From Sophora flavescens (lineage: Eukaryota > Streptophyta > Magnoliopsida > Fabales > Fabaceae): a stretch of 64,000 nucleotides of DNA. The notes under the pieces were generated by a model, which was given only the letters and a program-made list of their open reading frames with translations, searched no databases and was not told where the DNA came from. The DNA lies in the NCBI GenBank assembly GCA_030762895.1, contig CM061064.1, forward strand, positions 132,811,402 through 132,875,401, in the 5' to 3' direction. Positions within the stretch are counted from its first letter, which is position 1; every line of letters begins with the position of its first letter. The position numbers were made by a program, and so were the translations under genes. Positions 42,601 through 55,683 of this stretch are shown one piece after another.

Positions 42601-45600
42601 ATCTAGAGTAACACCGTAGGCACGTCTGTCGAATAATGCAGGTAAAATATTTTGTTCTCCTCATTTTTCTTCGTGTTCATTATTTCCTTGTCGAAGCTCA
42701 AAGGCTCACGACCATTCGTAATTTCCAACATTTTAAGATTTTTCATCATCAACACATGATACAAAGTCCGAGTGCTCTATCACAAAGACCTGGACCGATG
42801 CACCAGTCTTAGGTTCGTGGTGATAGAAAACAACATTAAACTTTACACCATAAATAGGACACAAAGTCCATAGGACACCATGTCCACAACACCTAACACA
42901 GACCCAAGATCTACGTGTTTTTATTACAGAACACTAGTAACACGACGTCTCGTTTACTAGGTTCACACTTCAACGTTTACACCATTTTTCGTTCTGTGAA
43001 ACACAAATTCAAAACAAAATCTCCACAACTTATCCAAATTGTCGGAAATAACACCGTTGAGTAAAACTCATTTACAGAAAATCCTTTGTTTAAAATTCAG
43101 TTATAAAACCGTCAAATCACCTAGAAATTCATTTTCCTCTGAAAATCTTTTCCCGAAACTTGAGTTCTTGAAAAAGAAGTCATTTGAGATTAAATCTATG
43201 TTCATAATTAAGTTATTTTTGAAAATTAACTTTTTATAATAACTTTCCATATTATTTTGGAATTTCTTACGTAAAAATTAGCGGCACTAAAAAATTTTCG
43301 CGGTTACGTCCTCATAGATCACTCTTACACCATTAAATCATTAAAATAATATTATTTTCAACTATTTCTTATTTTCATCAAGTCAACTATTTAAATAATA
43401 TTAAATTCCAATATTTCTCAATTAAATATTTGATATTCCTCATGAAGCTTTTTAAAGCTTTTATCTTGTTAATTAATTGAGCACTGACCATTGTCGGGCT
43501 TCTCAATCAACAATCAACATCAACATTATAGCAAATAATACAACTTATATCATGCATTAAAATACTATAACGCATAACTGCAGATAATCAATTTAAAGCA
43601 GATAGTGAAACACAGATAAGATAACAGCTCAAAATAAACTTAAATAACCACAAACAAACTCGGATAAAATTTACAGACCACACACTAATAACATATAGCT
43701 ATCGGAAAATCCCTCAGGTAACCCCCACCTCTTGGAGAATTTTTTCCAGATTTTTCTTTTCTCGAACGAAGTTTTCGTCTAACTTCTAATTCCACAACTC
43801 AACATACAACAAATCACAAACCACTTATCCTTCAACAAACCACAACAAAATAATCAACATCAAACAACTAAAAATCACCTAGTCTCTATATGTAGGTTTC
43901 GGCCATGACTAGCAAAATTTGCTAGGGATTTCAAATTTTCACATACTCTTATATTCATGATCCTACAGTAGTATAGAGTTTAGAAAATTATCATAAGTTG
44001 AAAATTGAATTAAAACAACTCAACCTCTCAAGAACATATATTCGGCCATCAATGGAAAAATGGGCTAGGGATTTTATTTTGTTTCAATCTCATGGATTTA
44101 ATACCTATATTAAATAGAAAGTTGAAATCAACCATCACTTTCTAAAAAATTGAATAAAATTCCTCCACCTACAGAAGTTAGGGTTTCGGCCATGTGAAGA
44201 AGAATAGGAAAGAAAATTTTGTTTGATTCATGCTCTTGGATTATAAACATAGATATGATGAAAGGTTCATAGAAATTGGTTTCATGATCATAGTATTTTT
44301 CTATTATTTTCTAGAGATTTTTAAACATGCATGAAAACCATAGAATGAACATGATGATCATGGCCTTGAATCAAGAAAATGAATGAAGAAAATAGAGTTT
44401 ATTGATTTAGATGAACAAGGTATACCTCTTAGAAATTGAAAATGACAAGGAATCAAGTAGTTTCTTCACAAACTTTGCTTTTGGAAACTTAGAGAATGAG
44501 AGAAACTTGTTGAAGAAGATGAAGAAGTTGATGAAATGAATGAAAAATGGCCAAAGGGTGTGGGTTAGGGCCGTGCACATAAAGGCTAAGTACATAAAGG
44601 TCATACAACCTCTAAAGTCATGATGACAATGGTGAGTCACCTACATGACTCACCTAGATGAGTCATCTTAAATGACTTGATATTTATCCGTTAGCGGGTC
44701 CCGACAATCCCGTATTCAGCTATGTCGTTCTCCCGATTTAATATTTCACCCAAATATTATATATTATTTCACTTTTCAGTGAAAAATTTCAAAATAATCA
44801 AAGTTGTTAGAAATTAGCTATAAAACCTAACCATTTCATTCACGAGTTAAAATTAGGTTTTCTGATCAGTAAAATTCTGTTGTTAGTGAAGTTACAGATC
44901 GGGTTTTGTCTGAATTTTCAATCTAAAATTTAACCGTGACTCTCTACAATAAAGTAGAGTATGGATATGATCTTGGTTTATCCAAAATCATTTTCTAAGT
45001 CTCTGATAAAAATATAAACATATTTTTATAATTTACCGATATTAGAAAGCAGTGAAAATCAGGGTGTTACATCCATATAGTCCTCTAAGAGGATTTCGTG
45101 TAATTATTGTGTTGCACATGTGATGTGCTTGTGATTTGTGGGTTATATTCTTACATGATATATGTTTTTTTTTTAAAGCAATGCATGATTTGACTTACTT
45201 GAACTTTGGTAGGAAAGTAAGATTAATATGCTAAAGTTTCATGCAATGATTTAATGTATTGCTATATTAATATGCATATGTGATTCTGAGTTGATTAGTG
45301 AAGTGAAAATATCATTTGCTAATGTATTGGTTTCGGCCAAGGATGATACAATTGTGATGAACAACTTGATCATGGCAAACTATGAAATTTTAAGCTTGTT
45401 AAAAGGTTTAAAGAGTAATAAAAACAATGAATAAAAGGAAAGTTTGCAAAATTGTTTTCAAGGTTTTGAATTCTGACTTTTGTGGTTCCAATGACCCAAA
45501 AATGGTTTTTAATCTAAGTCTAAGTTCTAAGAGAACAAAAATTAGGTTTTAGTGGACCTAAAAATTGAACTTTTAAAGAATCGGACATTTAAAAATGATT

Positions 45601-46054
45601 TAAGGCATGGATTTCAACCAAGATTGCTTTTATACTGTTAGAGACTGTTTTAAGACCTAAATAAGTGTCCTAAGACTCCAAATGAGTTTTGGACCATTAG
45701 GGTTAAAAATCATTATTACGTGATTTTCGAACTTAGCGAAGTTCGGTCTAGTTTTAGGGTTTTTGTGTAAACCATAGCATAACACTTGGCATTTGTGTTT
45801 TAATCCCTTAACATGGGTATTGGAACCTTGTAAATTGAAATATTTTATAAAGAGATTTAGACTTTTGAAAATACGTAGTTTAGGCCGAAATCCAGTAAAA
45901 CAATGGTAAAATGGTATTTTAAGTATTTCTTGTGGTTTCGAAAGACTATTTTGCGAAAGTTGGTATCTATGTACCTTTTTTGGGGTTTTTCTTCAAAATT
46001 ATTTGGTTTTAGCTAAAGTTTTTGGTTTTAAGTAAAAAAGGATCTTAGTCTTCA

Positions 46055-49000
46055 TGTAACACCCCCCTTGGGCATTACCTCGTGAACATGTGCGGAAATA
46101 AACTTAAAATAAAACGGCTGGTTGCTTTTGGAAAATTATTCTTATGATTTTGTATAAGTTAGGAAATGGGGTTAAAAATTTTATTTACGGGATACTTTGA
46201 AAATGTGACACACGCATTACAACAGTAAAACTATTTTACACTATCATATTTACTCAATGGATAAGCAAATTCCTGGTCAAAATTTTAAAACATTTGTAAA
46301 TAGAATTCATGGTCATAACAGCAATCCAAGAAAGACTCTCAGAGTCATAATATAGAAAATTATGACCTTCTCCAAATTAAAATTAACTCGATGGACTAAG
46401 TTGGTCGTACTATGATACTCTTACTGGAAAAGACCCCCTTGGTTATTCCAGTTACTCAACCCCCTTCAAAAGTCGAAAACAATCCCTCCGAGTGGCTCAA
46501 AGAACCCCTCAGTATCATCTGCAGTCATGTACCAAAGTACGACACGAGACCACACAGGTATATTGCAAGGGTGAGATACCAATATATGAGTTTTATCATG
46601 ATAACCACATGTGCGACTTACAAACAACATATACACATATATTCACCACACATGAAAATAATCAAGATAATAAACATAATGGTTATCAATGGGATTTATA
46701 CACGACAATCATCGCAATTTATCCTCTTTACTTTTCTTTTTCGTTAATTCTGTCTTTGTCGAGGCTTAAAGCTCAAGACTATTTTTATTTAGGCATCAAG
46801 CCCATTCATTCTCAACATAGGACACACAGTCCAAGAATTCGATCACGAAAAATACTAGGTTGATTTCATCAGCCCTATGTTACAGATATATGACACGAAG
46901 TCAAATGTGCTCACTGGGACTTTAACCCACGACACACATAATACCACCATCAAGTATACCAACTGGGACTCTAACCCGCAACATACCAAACACAACGTCA
47001 TCAATATGCCAACAGGGACTCTAACCCGTGACACATTGGAATCACCGTCATCAATATGCCAACTAGGACGCTAAGCCGTGACACGTTGGAATCACCGTCA
47101 TCAATATGCCAAATGGGACTCTAACCCGTGACACATTTGAATCATCACAATCAAGTATGTCAACTAGGACTTTAACCCGTAACATACCGAATACAACGTC
47201 ATCAATATGCCAACTAGGACTCTAACCCGTGACATAATGGAATCACCGCCAATCAAATATTCCAACTGGGACTCTAACCCCTGACATATTGAATATGAAA
47301 TCAATTGTATCATCCGGGACTTTAACCCGTGACATCAAGTCCAAAACATCATTTCAGGACATAAAGTCCACAACTTCTTTTATAGGACATAAAGTTCAGA
47401 ACAACTTTTATAGGACATAAAGTCCATAACAACTTTTATAGGACATAAAATCCAAAACAACTAACACGGATCAATGATCTACGTGTGTTTTTTTTCACGG
47501 AACACTAGAATCCCGACTTCTAGGTTACTAGGCTTTAGCAACGTTTTCATCTGTGAAACACAAATACAAAACCAAAACCTCCGCAACTTATCATGTTTTT
47601 TGAAAAAAAAAATTTGTTGAGTAAAACTCTTTTGCAGAAAATCTTTTCTGTTTGAAATTCATTTATAAAACATCAAATCGTAGAGAAATTCATTTTTCTC
47701 AAATTCTTTTCCTCTTAAACTCTTTCTCCCATAAAACATCAATTTCTTGAAAAATCATTCATGATCCATCTTTGTCCAATGAAATAAAATTGTTTTTCAT
47801 AGTTTCACCATAACATTCTTTTCTGAAATAATCTTCATTTGGAAATAAAATCATTTAAAAGCCAAACGACTTTTCCTCTTATAAAAAGTTTCACTGTCGA
47901 TAGTAAATTATTTTTGAAGCTTGACTTTCTGAAATTAAATTTTATTTTATTTTCGAATTTATTTTGGGGAAATTAACGTGACTGAAAAATTTTCATGGTT
48001 TCGTCTTTACTATTGCTCATAGACCACTCTTTCACCGAAATATCATCAAATATTATTATTTTCAATATTTTCTTCCACTTTCATAAATCAAATACTTAAG
48101 TTTCTCCTCAAGATTTTAAAGCTTTATCCTTAATTATCACTTAAGTTCTTCCTCAAGCTTTTAAAGTTTATCCTTACTTATCATTGAGCACTGGCCACCG
48201 TCAGGCTTTCCATCAATCAACCAACCAAACAGATAATCCATATATCACAGGTACCTATACATCACATATATAATCAAGCTTTCATAGAAAACCTTAAAAA
48301 CCACATAACAGTCATATAACAAATTAATTTAATACCACACATCACAACAAATAAAATCACATACGACACACAGAGCATATAGTTATCAAAACTCCTCAGG
48401 CAATCTCCCCTTACCTTTGTAGACAAGAAAAAGATCCTCTTCTTAATGCTCCAACAATTTGTTTCACAACCCACGCAGGAAATTCCAAGACAGCTCCAAA
48501 AATATACACTCTGCTTTTCCAACCATGATAGTCACATCCACATAGATGAATATTGGCCATCAACATAACCAATAGCAACCACAATAAAAAAATAAGAAAC
48601 TTATCATCACAAAACACAAGTTTGTAGACCTTAAATAATTAATTTAACTAAGAAATCAGCATAATTTGACATTAGGTTTCAAATTGGGAAATTAAGGTTT
48701 TAAACAAAATTGAGGAAAATCTGATTTGATTGGAGGATCACGAAATTAAACTTAGAAATCATCAATTAAAAGTCTCAATTGCACTAAAATAGAAACAATT
48801 TCATAGTTGAAGTAAGATGAAAAGTTTGGGTTTGAGTGAAATTGGGGGAAATGAGATTTAACCATAGAACCATGAAATTAGTTTAGGAAAACGTCAATTG
48901 ACAGTCCCAATTGCATAAAAACATAGTTAATTTCATATTTTAGAACTGAAATTAAAATGTTAGGGTTTGAAGAATTTGGGGTTTTAATGAAATGGAACTT

Positions 49001-49970
49001 ATCAAGGGTGAGAATCAGTCACCTATTAAAAGGGAAGAATAACACAGCCGTTGTGGTGGTTCGAACGGCGGTTGGAGGTGGTCGAAACTGTGGCAACGCG
49101 GTGGAGGGACAGCGGAATTCACTCTATACCAACCAAGATCGAAAATAGAAGCAAAGATAAAAAAGGAGGTGAGTTTTAAGGGAGGAAAAGGTTCAATTGA
49201 ACTAACAATGGTGCAAAACCACCATGAATGGAAGGCGAAGCTCTTGCCACGAAGGTGACGACGCATAGCGGTGGAGCAAAACGAATCATACGCGTGGGAT
49301 AGCAAGCTGGAATGGCTGAGTTAGGAAAAATTAAGAGATGAGAGTTTGAAAGTTATGAGAGAAGGGAACGTGTTTTTCTGAAGGAAGAAGAAAGGCAAGA
49401 ACAAAAGAGAAAGAAGAAGAGAAGAAATGTGAAAAAGAAGGGTGGGGTGTCGTGGGATAATCACAACCAAGGAGTTTTATTTTAATTTTTTTTTCTTTTA
49501 GTTAGTGTAGATACATAATAAAAACGAGTGGTTGGGATTGAGTCTAGATAAAGAAATAAATGTTAGCCCTTGGATCTAAAAACAATGAGGGAAAAATCTA
49601 TAATTTCAAAACTCAAATTAGATTAAAGATTGATGGTTGAACTTATCAACCAAGAAAATCAATGATCCAAAAATAATCTCCAATTAATTTTAAACCAACA
49701 TATTCTCAAATCTTAAATTAAATAGAGTAAAATATAAAAATAAATTTCTTTCAATCATATCATTTGAAATATTTATCTAAACAAATACTAATAGTAAGTG
49801 TACAGACACTGAAATAAGGCAGTGCTAAAGCACTCAATAAAACATTTTTAAATGAATAAGTAAAATTACTCAAACCAAACCACACGAAAATAAATAAAAA
49901 TAACCATCCAGATAATCAATCACTCTAAATAAAATAATATAAACAGATATGTAAAAAGTGGGGTGTTACA
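46055..49970 (-). mobile_element. Solo LTR, Tekay type, 3916 bp (TSD CTTCA)
   Basis: CTTCA flanks it at 46050-46054 and 49971-49975. The ends are TGTAACACCCCCC and GGGGTGTTACA. It is the longest solo LTR in the window and belongs to a different subfamily from the one at 41236, since the U3 part lacks the TGACTCA cluster. The TATTGGTATCTCACCCTTGC segment is present on the minus strand (complement at 46569-46588). Confidence 0.93.
46905..47340 (-). repeat. LTR minisatellite (solo LTR at 46055)
   Basis: Seven or eight units of about 60 bp have the core AACTGGGACTCTAACCCGTG with flanking ATATGCC and ATCACCGTCATCA. It is followed by three copies of TTATAGGACATAAAGTCC at about 47380-47450. Confidence 0.85.
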
Positions 49971-50099
49971 CTTCAAAGACTAGTATTTACAGTAAGCTAT
50001 CTAATATTTGTCATTTGATTGGTGCATTATCACATCATTAATGGGAATAATCGGGGTTAAAACCCCTTTAAAACCTTTAATCTCAAATTCTGTCCAGAG

Positions 50100-51364
50100 G
50101 GGTGAGCACGGGCATGCTGCCACTTAAGTGGAGCACGGGCGTGCTTTCTTTTATGCATAGTCGTGCTCTGATGCACGATCGTGCTTCTTGTTATGCACGG
50201 TCATGCTCCTATGCATGGTCGTGCTCCTCTGCTGCACGGCCGTGCTTAATGCACGGCCATTTTCCAGAATTCAAACTGGTAGCACGAGCGTGCTCCTTGT
50301 TCAGTACAGTCGTGCTTATCACACGACAGTATTGTTCTGGGCAGAGTTTAACACTATTCATTTTAACCTAATACTCTTGAATCATTCCTAAGGTTTTCAA
50401 CTAAACCATTGGTATAAAAACCTCACCTTTACTAATTCATGACTTATGAATATTTTTGGGAAAACGATCCCTTTAATCATTAGCCAATTAAAGTTCTATT
50501 TTAACCAATTAAAGATTATATCAACGGTTCACCAGAACAACAACCATTCAACCATCAACATATAACAACAACTCAGCCGGCAACTTTTATGACATAAACA
50601 TGGCTTCAACATAATCATAGAACAAAACAACATTGGTATATCAGTTTAACCAAAAACATGTTATCGACACAATAAGAATTTATAGCAGACAAACATGTTA
50701 AACACATAACATACAACAACCTCAGGGGTCATGGGAACCCCTCATCTTACACTATCCCCACTGCCTAATGGTTATATTATCCTTCTCCCTATATCTGGTT
50801 TGCAGGTTCCAACGACAACAGCAACAAACAACAAATTGGTCACGTCCCCTCGAGCGGCTCAATCTGATTCCAAGCCTTGGTCAAACAAAACATCAACCAA
50901 TCAGTTTCCAATTCAAAACCAAGAAAAGGAAACCAAAATAGGAAAGGACATTACCTATATAACTGGAACAGACGAACACAAGCTTCCCAAGGTGTCCAAA
51001 AGAGGATTACAGGTGTAGCCACACTAGGGTTGCAGCTGTTACCAAAACAGGGTTAAAAATGCAACCCTCGACTTCTGTGCCACTATTTATAGACAGCAGC
51101 AGTACAACTCCAAGACGTGGTCCGCGCTTTTGCACGATCGTGCTATCTAACAAGCACGGCCGTGCTTGTGACTCCACTGGTCATAAGACATGTGGTCAAG
51201 CACGGGCATGCTGGACATAAGCATTGTCGTGCTTATGCTCCAGAAAGGGACTTTTAAGCTAAAAATCTCACTTGGCCCTTAACCAACAACCCTAAGCTGA
51301 CACTTAAAGCTTAAACAACCAAACAAGCATACAAGAAGCACTTAACGAAAAGCGGGTTGTTACA
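50100..51364 (-). repeat. Partial reversed LTR with GCACGGCCGTGC palindromes
   Basis: The right end GCGGGTTGTTACA resembles an LTR start in minus orientation (TGTAACAACCCGC). TATAAATA lies at 51084-51091 on the minus strand, with AGCACGGCCGTGCT-type palindromes upstream (51120-51235) and a second larger group far downstream (50104-50330). The left end is not clean and no TSD for the right flank TCACC was found, so it is treated as truncated. Confidence 0.5.
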
Positions 51365-51740
51365 TCACCCACGCCCCAACACTTACTCACGCCACCATGA
51401 AAGACCATTGTTGTTCCTTCGTCCTCCATCACTCACACCACTTCGTCCTCAACAACGCTTCGTTTCTCATTTGTAAGCCGTTGTTTCCAATTGTTGTTTC
51501 TTCATCATTCGTAAGCTCTCTTCCCCTTTCCCTATTTTATTTTCCTTTCCATTCCCCTCTTTTATTTTGTATTTCTCTCTTTTTCGGTTTCATCCTCTTA
51601 AAGACTAGGGTTTTTGGGCTTCATTGTTTTTTGTGGTTTGTTTTGTGCGTTTCTTTTTCTCTCTTGTGATTTTGGGTTACTTGATAAATTGAATTGTAAA
51701 CTATTGTTATGGCTACTATTTTGATTATGGGTCTTGCTCA

Positions 51741-52889
51741 TGAAAATGCTTATGTGGTTTTGTTGATGATCTCCAGATGCACCAAGCAAGCATCTTCGAG
51801 TTGAAGACCTTATGTGTGTTTAGGAATATTTTATGTAAAATTTCCTTGAGATTGTAATTTAGTTTTAAGTGATTTAGTAAGTGTTTTGAGTTAAAAAGTT
51901 TTAGATGATTAATAACTTTGATTCAAGATATTAAAAACAAGTTTCTGGTCTTGCCTTTTATAAAGAAAAGTTATTTTTTATGTGAAAAAGGTAAGTAGTC
52001 GACTACTTGTGTTAAGTAGTCTACTACTTTGTTCTTCATCTTTCCAGAAACCTGTTAAGTAGTCGACTACTCAGCTGAAAATCTTGAATCTTCCTCTGTT
52101 TCACTGAAGTAGTCGATTACTACTTGTTAAGTAGTCGACTGCTTCATGTAAAATAGAGCAGAAATTGTTTAAAATTTTAAAATCTCTTCTAAACTATTTC
52201 TCTATAAATAGGGGTTATTTTGGCATGAATTTACAAGTTTTTAGCTAACAAAACTCTGCCAAAATTCCCCCACAAAGAATCACCTAGAGCTCTCATATTT
52301 TCGATCTTGTATTAGGCAATTGTAGAATTCTTTTTGTAATTCTTTTTTAAATCAATTTGTTGTAAGCAATAGGATAGTTGCTTTATTGATTTGGTAGGGC
52401 ATCTAAGTCAATCACAAGGTGAGGTATCCTTGGAGCTAAGGTGAGGCATCTTTAGTAGGTAAGGATTACTTTGAGTGAGGTATCCCAAAGTAATCAAGGT
52501 AAAGGTGGGATATCCTTTTGATTTTTGGAAATTGTAATCTTGTAAAGAACAATTCTCAAAATAGTGGAATCTCTCAAGGTTTCTTGAGAGATGGACGTAG
52601 ATCCCTCAGGTTGTGATCGAACCAGTAAAATCATTTGTGTCATCTTCTCTTTCCCCTACTCTTCCATTATTGCAATAATTGTTCTATTTTGTATATTGCA
52701 TTTGACGTGAATTTAATTTTCTGTTTTTAATATAAGATATCCATTCATAATTGCATTCTTCTTCTACTCCCTTTCTTTGCATGTCATTTACTCTTTCTTG
52801 AATTAATTTTTAAAGAAGGCAAGTATTTTTTTAAAAGAAAGTGAGTTAATCTCAATTCACCCCCCTCTTGAGTGCCACATTGTTCAACA
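51741..52889 (+). mobile_element. Sirevirus-like copia solo LTR (TSD GCTCA)
   Basis: The insert starts TGAAAATGCTTATGTGG and ends CACATTGTTCAACA, flanked by GCTCA at 51736-51740 and 52890-52894. It has the TATA box TATAAATA (52203-52210), AGTAGTCGACTACT palindromes upstream (51993-52144), a GAGATGGACGTAGATCCCTC segment and CAATTCACCCCCCTCTTGAG near its end. All are typical of Sirevirus-like LTRs in dicots. Confidence 0.85.
51993..52210 (+). promoter_or_regulatory. AGTAGTCGACTACT array and TATA box
   Basis: Five copies of AAGTAGTCGACTACTT or slight variants (GTAGTCTACTAC, GTAGTCGATTAC, GTCGACTGC) lie 60-210 bp upstream of CTCTATAAATAGGG. Palindromic U3 repeats are described for Sireviruses. 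The use as an enhancer is inferred. Confidence 0.7.
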
Positions 52890-53062
52890 GCTCATGCCCA
52901 TGGTTGTTTATTTGAAAAGGTGGTGATAATATAGTTTATTAGGGTTTATATGCTGCCGTGTGAAATGTATTGATCATTGATGCAAGGAAATATCATTAGA
53001 TTCCATCTTATTTTAGACCCTTAACTTAATCATAGTTTTGTGTATATTTACAGAACAAAGCT

Positions 53063-53334
53063 ATGGATCATAGTTGGATGGTTAGTAAACGCACAAGTGA
53101 TGAGTATCGGAAGGGAATATAAGAGTTTCTAGAATTTGCTCAAAGAAATCTTCCTGATAGTAACTGAAAGTTTTGTTGTCCTTGTGTCAAATATGTGAAT
53201 ATGATGAAATGTGAAGTTAAGGAAATATATACTCATCTTATTTGTGAAGAGATTTTCAAGAATTATACAAGATGGATATGGCATGGTGATGTCTTGTTAA
53301 ACCATCCAAGTGTGTCCCAAAATGAGGAAGCTGT
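53063..53334 (+). pseudogene. CACTA transposase, N-terminal Transpos_assoc domain
   Basis: From ATG 53063 the frame reads MDHSWMVSKRTSDEYRKGI, a stop, EFLEFAQRNLPDSN, another stop, then KFCCPCVKYVN. It continues IYTHLICEEIFKNYTRWIWH and LNHPSVSQNEEAV. This matches the Transpos_assoc domain of En/Spm transposases (M..SWM..RL...Y..GV..FL.FA...CPC..C.N....HL...GF...YT.W..HGE). The zinc-ligand-like cysteines and histidine are kept. Two stops and the LTR insertion at 53335 make it non-functional. Confidence 0.85.
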
Positions 53335-53902
53335 TGTAACACCCCCGACTTTTCGCTACTTTCTAATATCGGAAATTTACATATATACATTTATATTTTT
53401 ATCTGAGACTTAGAAAATGATTTTGGGAAAACCAAAGTCATATTCATATCATACTTATTTTTATAAGTATACAGTGAAATTTTGGGTTTAAAACTCTGAC
53501 GGAAATCGATCTGTGTTTTTACTAACTGTATAATTTTATACCGACAGAAAACCCTAATTTGACCCGAAACTGAAATTTTTATTTTTTTTATATTTTGTCC
53601 ATGATAAATTCTACTTACCAAATTTCTAATCAGAAATGAAAAATTAGGTCTAATGTCAATTTTGGTAAAAGTTCAGAGGAAAAACAGTTGGTGTTTTCAC
53701 TGACAGTAATGTTTTAATAATCAGAAAACCTAATTTTGACTCATGAACGAAATGGGTTATGTTTAAAACATATTTCCAATGAGTTTGGTTATTTTGGGAA
53801 TTTTTGATCGAAAAACAGACAGAAACCCTAATCGGGTAATCGACGGAGTCGGGAACGAACGTGCAGAGACAAAATCCAACAATCAATGGATGGAGACAAG
53901 TG

Positions 53903-53939
53903 GTGACTCACAAGGGGTGATTCATATAGGTGACTCACC
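53903..53939 (+). promoter_or_regulatory. TGACTCA cluster in LTR U3
   Basis: GGTGACTCAC, GGTGATTCAT and GGTGACTCAC lie within 37 bp, about 200 bp upstream of a CTATTTAAGG TATA-like box (about 54112). TGA(C/G)TCA is the GCN4/bZIP core. The same cluster occurs in four other LTRs of this type. Binding is inferred. Confidence 0.5.
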
Positions 53940-55627
53940 TTAGTAATGATGACATTTTAGGGATTTTACAATTATGTCCTTAAGGTTGGTTTTAACTACA
54001 AAAATGCCATTGTACAAGATTACCATTTTGTCCCTCAAACTTTATGTGTTCGATCCAAATACCCCTCAAACCCCATGGCCTAAGCACCCCAATGAGCCCA
54101 TTCTCACTTCTATTTAAGGCCATGGTCATCTTCTTCACCAAGCTTTCACCATTTTCTCCAAAAACTCTTAAGTTCCATAAGCTTACTTTGTGAAGCAACT
54201 TAGTGATTCTTGCACTTTCCTTCAATTCCAAGAGGTAATCCATGATCCTCATCATCATTTAACTATATGTTCTTCATATATTTTCACAATTCAATGCCGT
54301 ATTCATTTTTTTTTCAATTCTTAGATCTAGAAGTTTGATAATTCATAGAAAATCATAGAAAAATCCTAAAAATGTGAAACCAATTTCTAGGAGTTAGTTA
54401 TCATCTCTACTATCATAATCTAAGAGTTTGATGCAAAAAAATATTTCCTCACTATTTAACCCTCCAAGGCCGAACCCTATGTGATGGGTGTAGGAGGTCA
54501 TGTTTATTTATTTTTTTTAGAAAGTGATCTTGTATATCATCTTTCTAATATGTATCTATGTTGATTCCAAGTTCCTGTATCAAACTAAAATCTCTTGCCT
54601 CATTTTTGTGTCTTGGCCGAAATTATGTATTGAGGAACTTGGAAGTTTTTTATTCAATCTTTGTTATTAAATCACTAATCCATTGTCTTAAGTACATAGG
54701 GTCATTAATCCAAGGACTTAAGCAATTTTAGATTTTTTAGTCACAAAATCTCTCTAGGTCCGTGGCCTACCCTTAGTGTATAGGTGATTGTATTTGTTTG
54801 ATTTTGATTGGTTGATTGTGGTATATTTAAGGATAAAGAATTGTGCCGTATACGTGTATTGACTATTTCCGGATTCGCGACAAAGTTTTTAATCGGAAGT
54901 TAAATTCTTCGAGAGGTAAGAAGGGATTTCCCGAGGGATTTATCCGATGGTTACGTGCTATCTATGGTTGGTCTATATATTTATTTGTGGTGCTTTTGCT
55001 TAACTTGTTTTATTTTGTGTTATTTATGTCTGTGTTTATTTATCTGCGGTTAAGTGTTTACTTGCAGTCATATATTATAATGTTGTGATGCATGATCTGC
55101 CTGGGAATAATTGCTATGATATTATTGAATGTTGTTTGAGATTTGAGAAGCCTGATAGTGGTCAGTATCCAATCAATTAACCAGATAAAAGCTCTAAGAA
55201 GCTTTAAAAATTATATTCAATGTTTAATGGAGAAATATTGGAATATAATATTGATGGAAAAATTTTATTTGGGAAAAATAAGAAATGTTTAGAAATATTA
55301 TTATTTTATTTATTTATTAGTGTAAAAGCAATTTAGGAGTTGTGGCACCCTAACTCGAGTCATCACATGTTTACCCGTTTGCGGAGATAAAACTTAATTT
55401 GCTGGTTGCTTTCGGAAAATAATGTTGTCTCAACGTTTATATTTTCAAAATATGGTGATAAAATTTTTTCTTCTTTTTAACCTCATAACAACAACGTAAT
55501 CACATCACACTTAAATACATAATCAGTTTACTTCATTCTCAAAACATAATATAACATAATAAGACCTAAGTTGGTCGTAACTAACAGACACTACAACCGA
55601 TAGAAGCAGCAACAGCATGCCCCGAAC

Positions 55628-55683
55628 TAGACAGCCTTCTTCTTCTTGTAGAGATCATACCCCTTGTGCGGCTCTGATATGTT
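55628..55683 (-). other. Short acidic-basic reading frame at the LTR distal part
   Basis: On the minus strand an ISEPHKGYDLYKKKKAV frame ends in a stop, just after an ACATATCAG acceptor-like sequence. The matching place in the LTR at 53335-60608 (60146-60196) reads PDEPLKGYDAYKKKFP and stops. Four of the differences between them are silent third-position changes. Confidence 0.4.

Larger units (their letters stand above)
41236..45071 (-). mobile_element. Solo LTR, Tekay type, 3836 bp (TSD TCCAT)
   Basis: It is flanked by TCCAT at 41231-41235 and 45072-45076. The right end CAGGGTGTTACA is the LTR start in sense direction, and the left end TGCGACACCCC has two changes from TGTAACACC. It contains the TGACTCA cluster (44633-44666), a tandem repeat zone (42480-42600), the GACAGACGTGCC motif (42619-42630) and an acidic ORF remnant (41638-42128). 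Confidence 0.93.
41120..50050 (+). repeat. Degraded plus-strand LTR hosting two solo LTRs
   Basis: The three pieces 41120-41235, 45077-46054 and 49976 to about 50050 become contiguous when the two solo LTRs and one copy of each target are set aside. Landmarks shared with the Tekay-like LTR at 34513 (in opposite orientation) include a GGGAGAATAATC-like segment, CCTCTAAGAGGAT and the GAAGTTCGGTC segment. Ends are not definable. Confidence 0.4.
51365..53334 (+). mobile_element. CACTA (En/Spm-like) element 5' part
   Basis: The plus-strand sequence runs from a pyrimidine-rich leader and intron-like stretch (51365-51740 and 52895-53055) through a TATTTACAG acceptor-like site to the first coding exon of a CACTA transposase at 53063. 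A Sirevirus-like solo LTR splits the intron-like part, and a gag-only gypsy element cuts the exon at 53335. No CACTA terminal repeat was seen. Confidence 0.55.

Noticed and set aside
51397..51669. 90-codon F/L-rich ORF
   Set aside because: The stretch is pyrimidine-rich and intron-like, upstream of the CACTA exon. The composition explains the open frame.
53656..53886. Short minus-strand ORF found in both LTRs of element 2 (also near 62394-62627)
   Set aside because: It is antisense to the LTR, differs in frame integrity between copies, and overlaps the U3 region.
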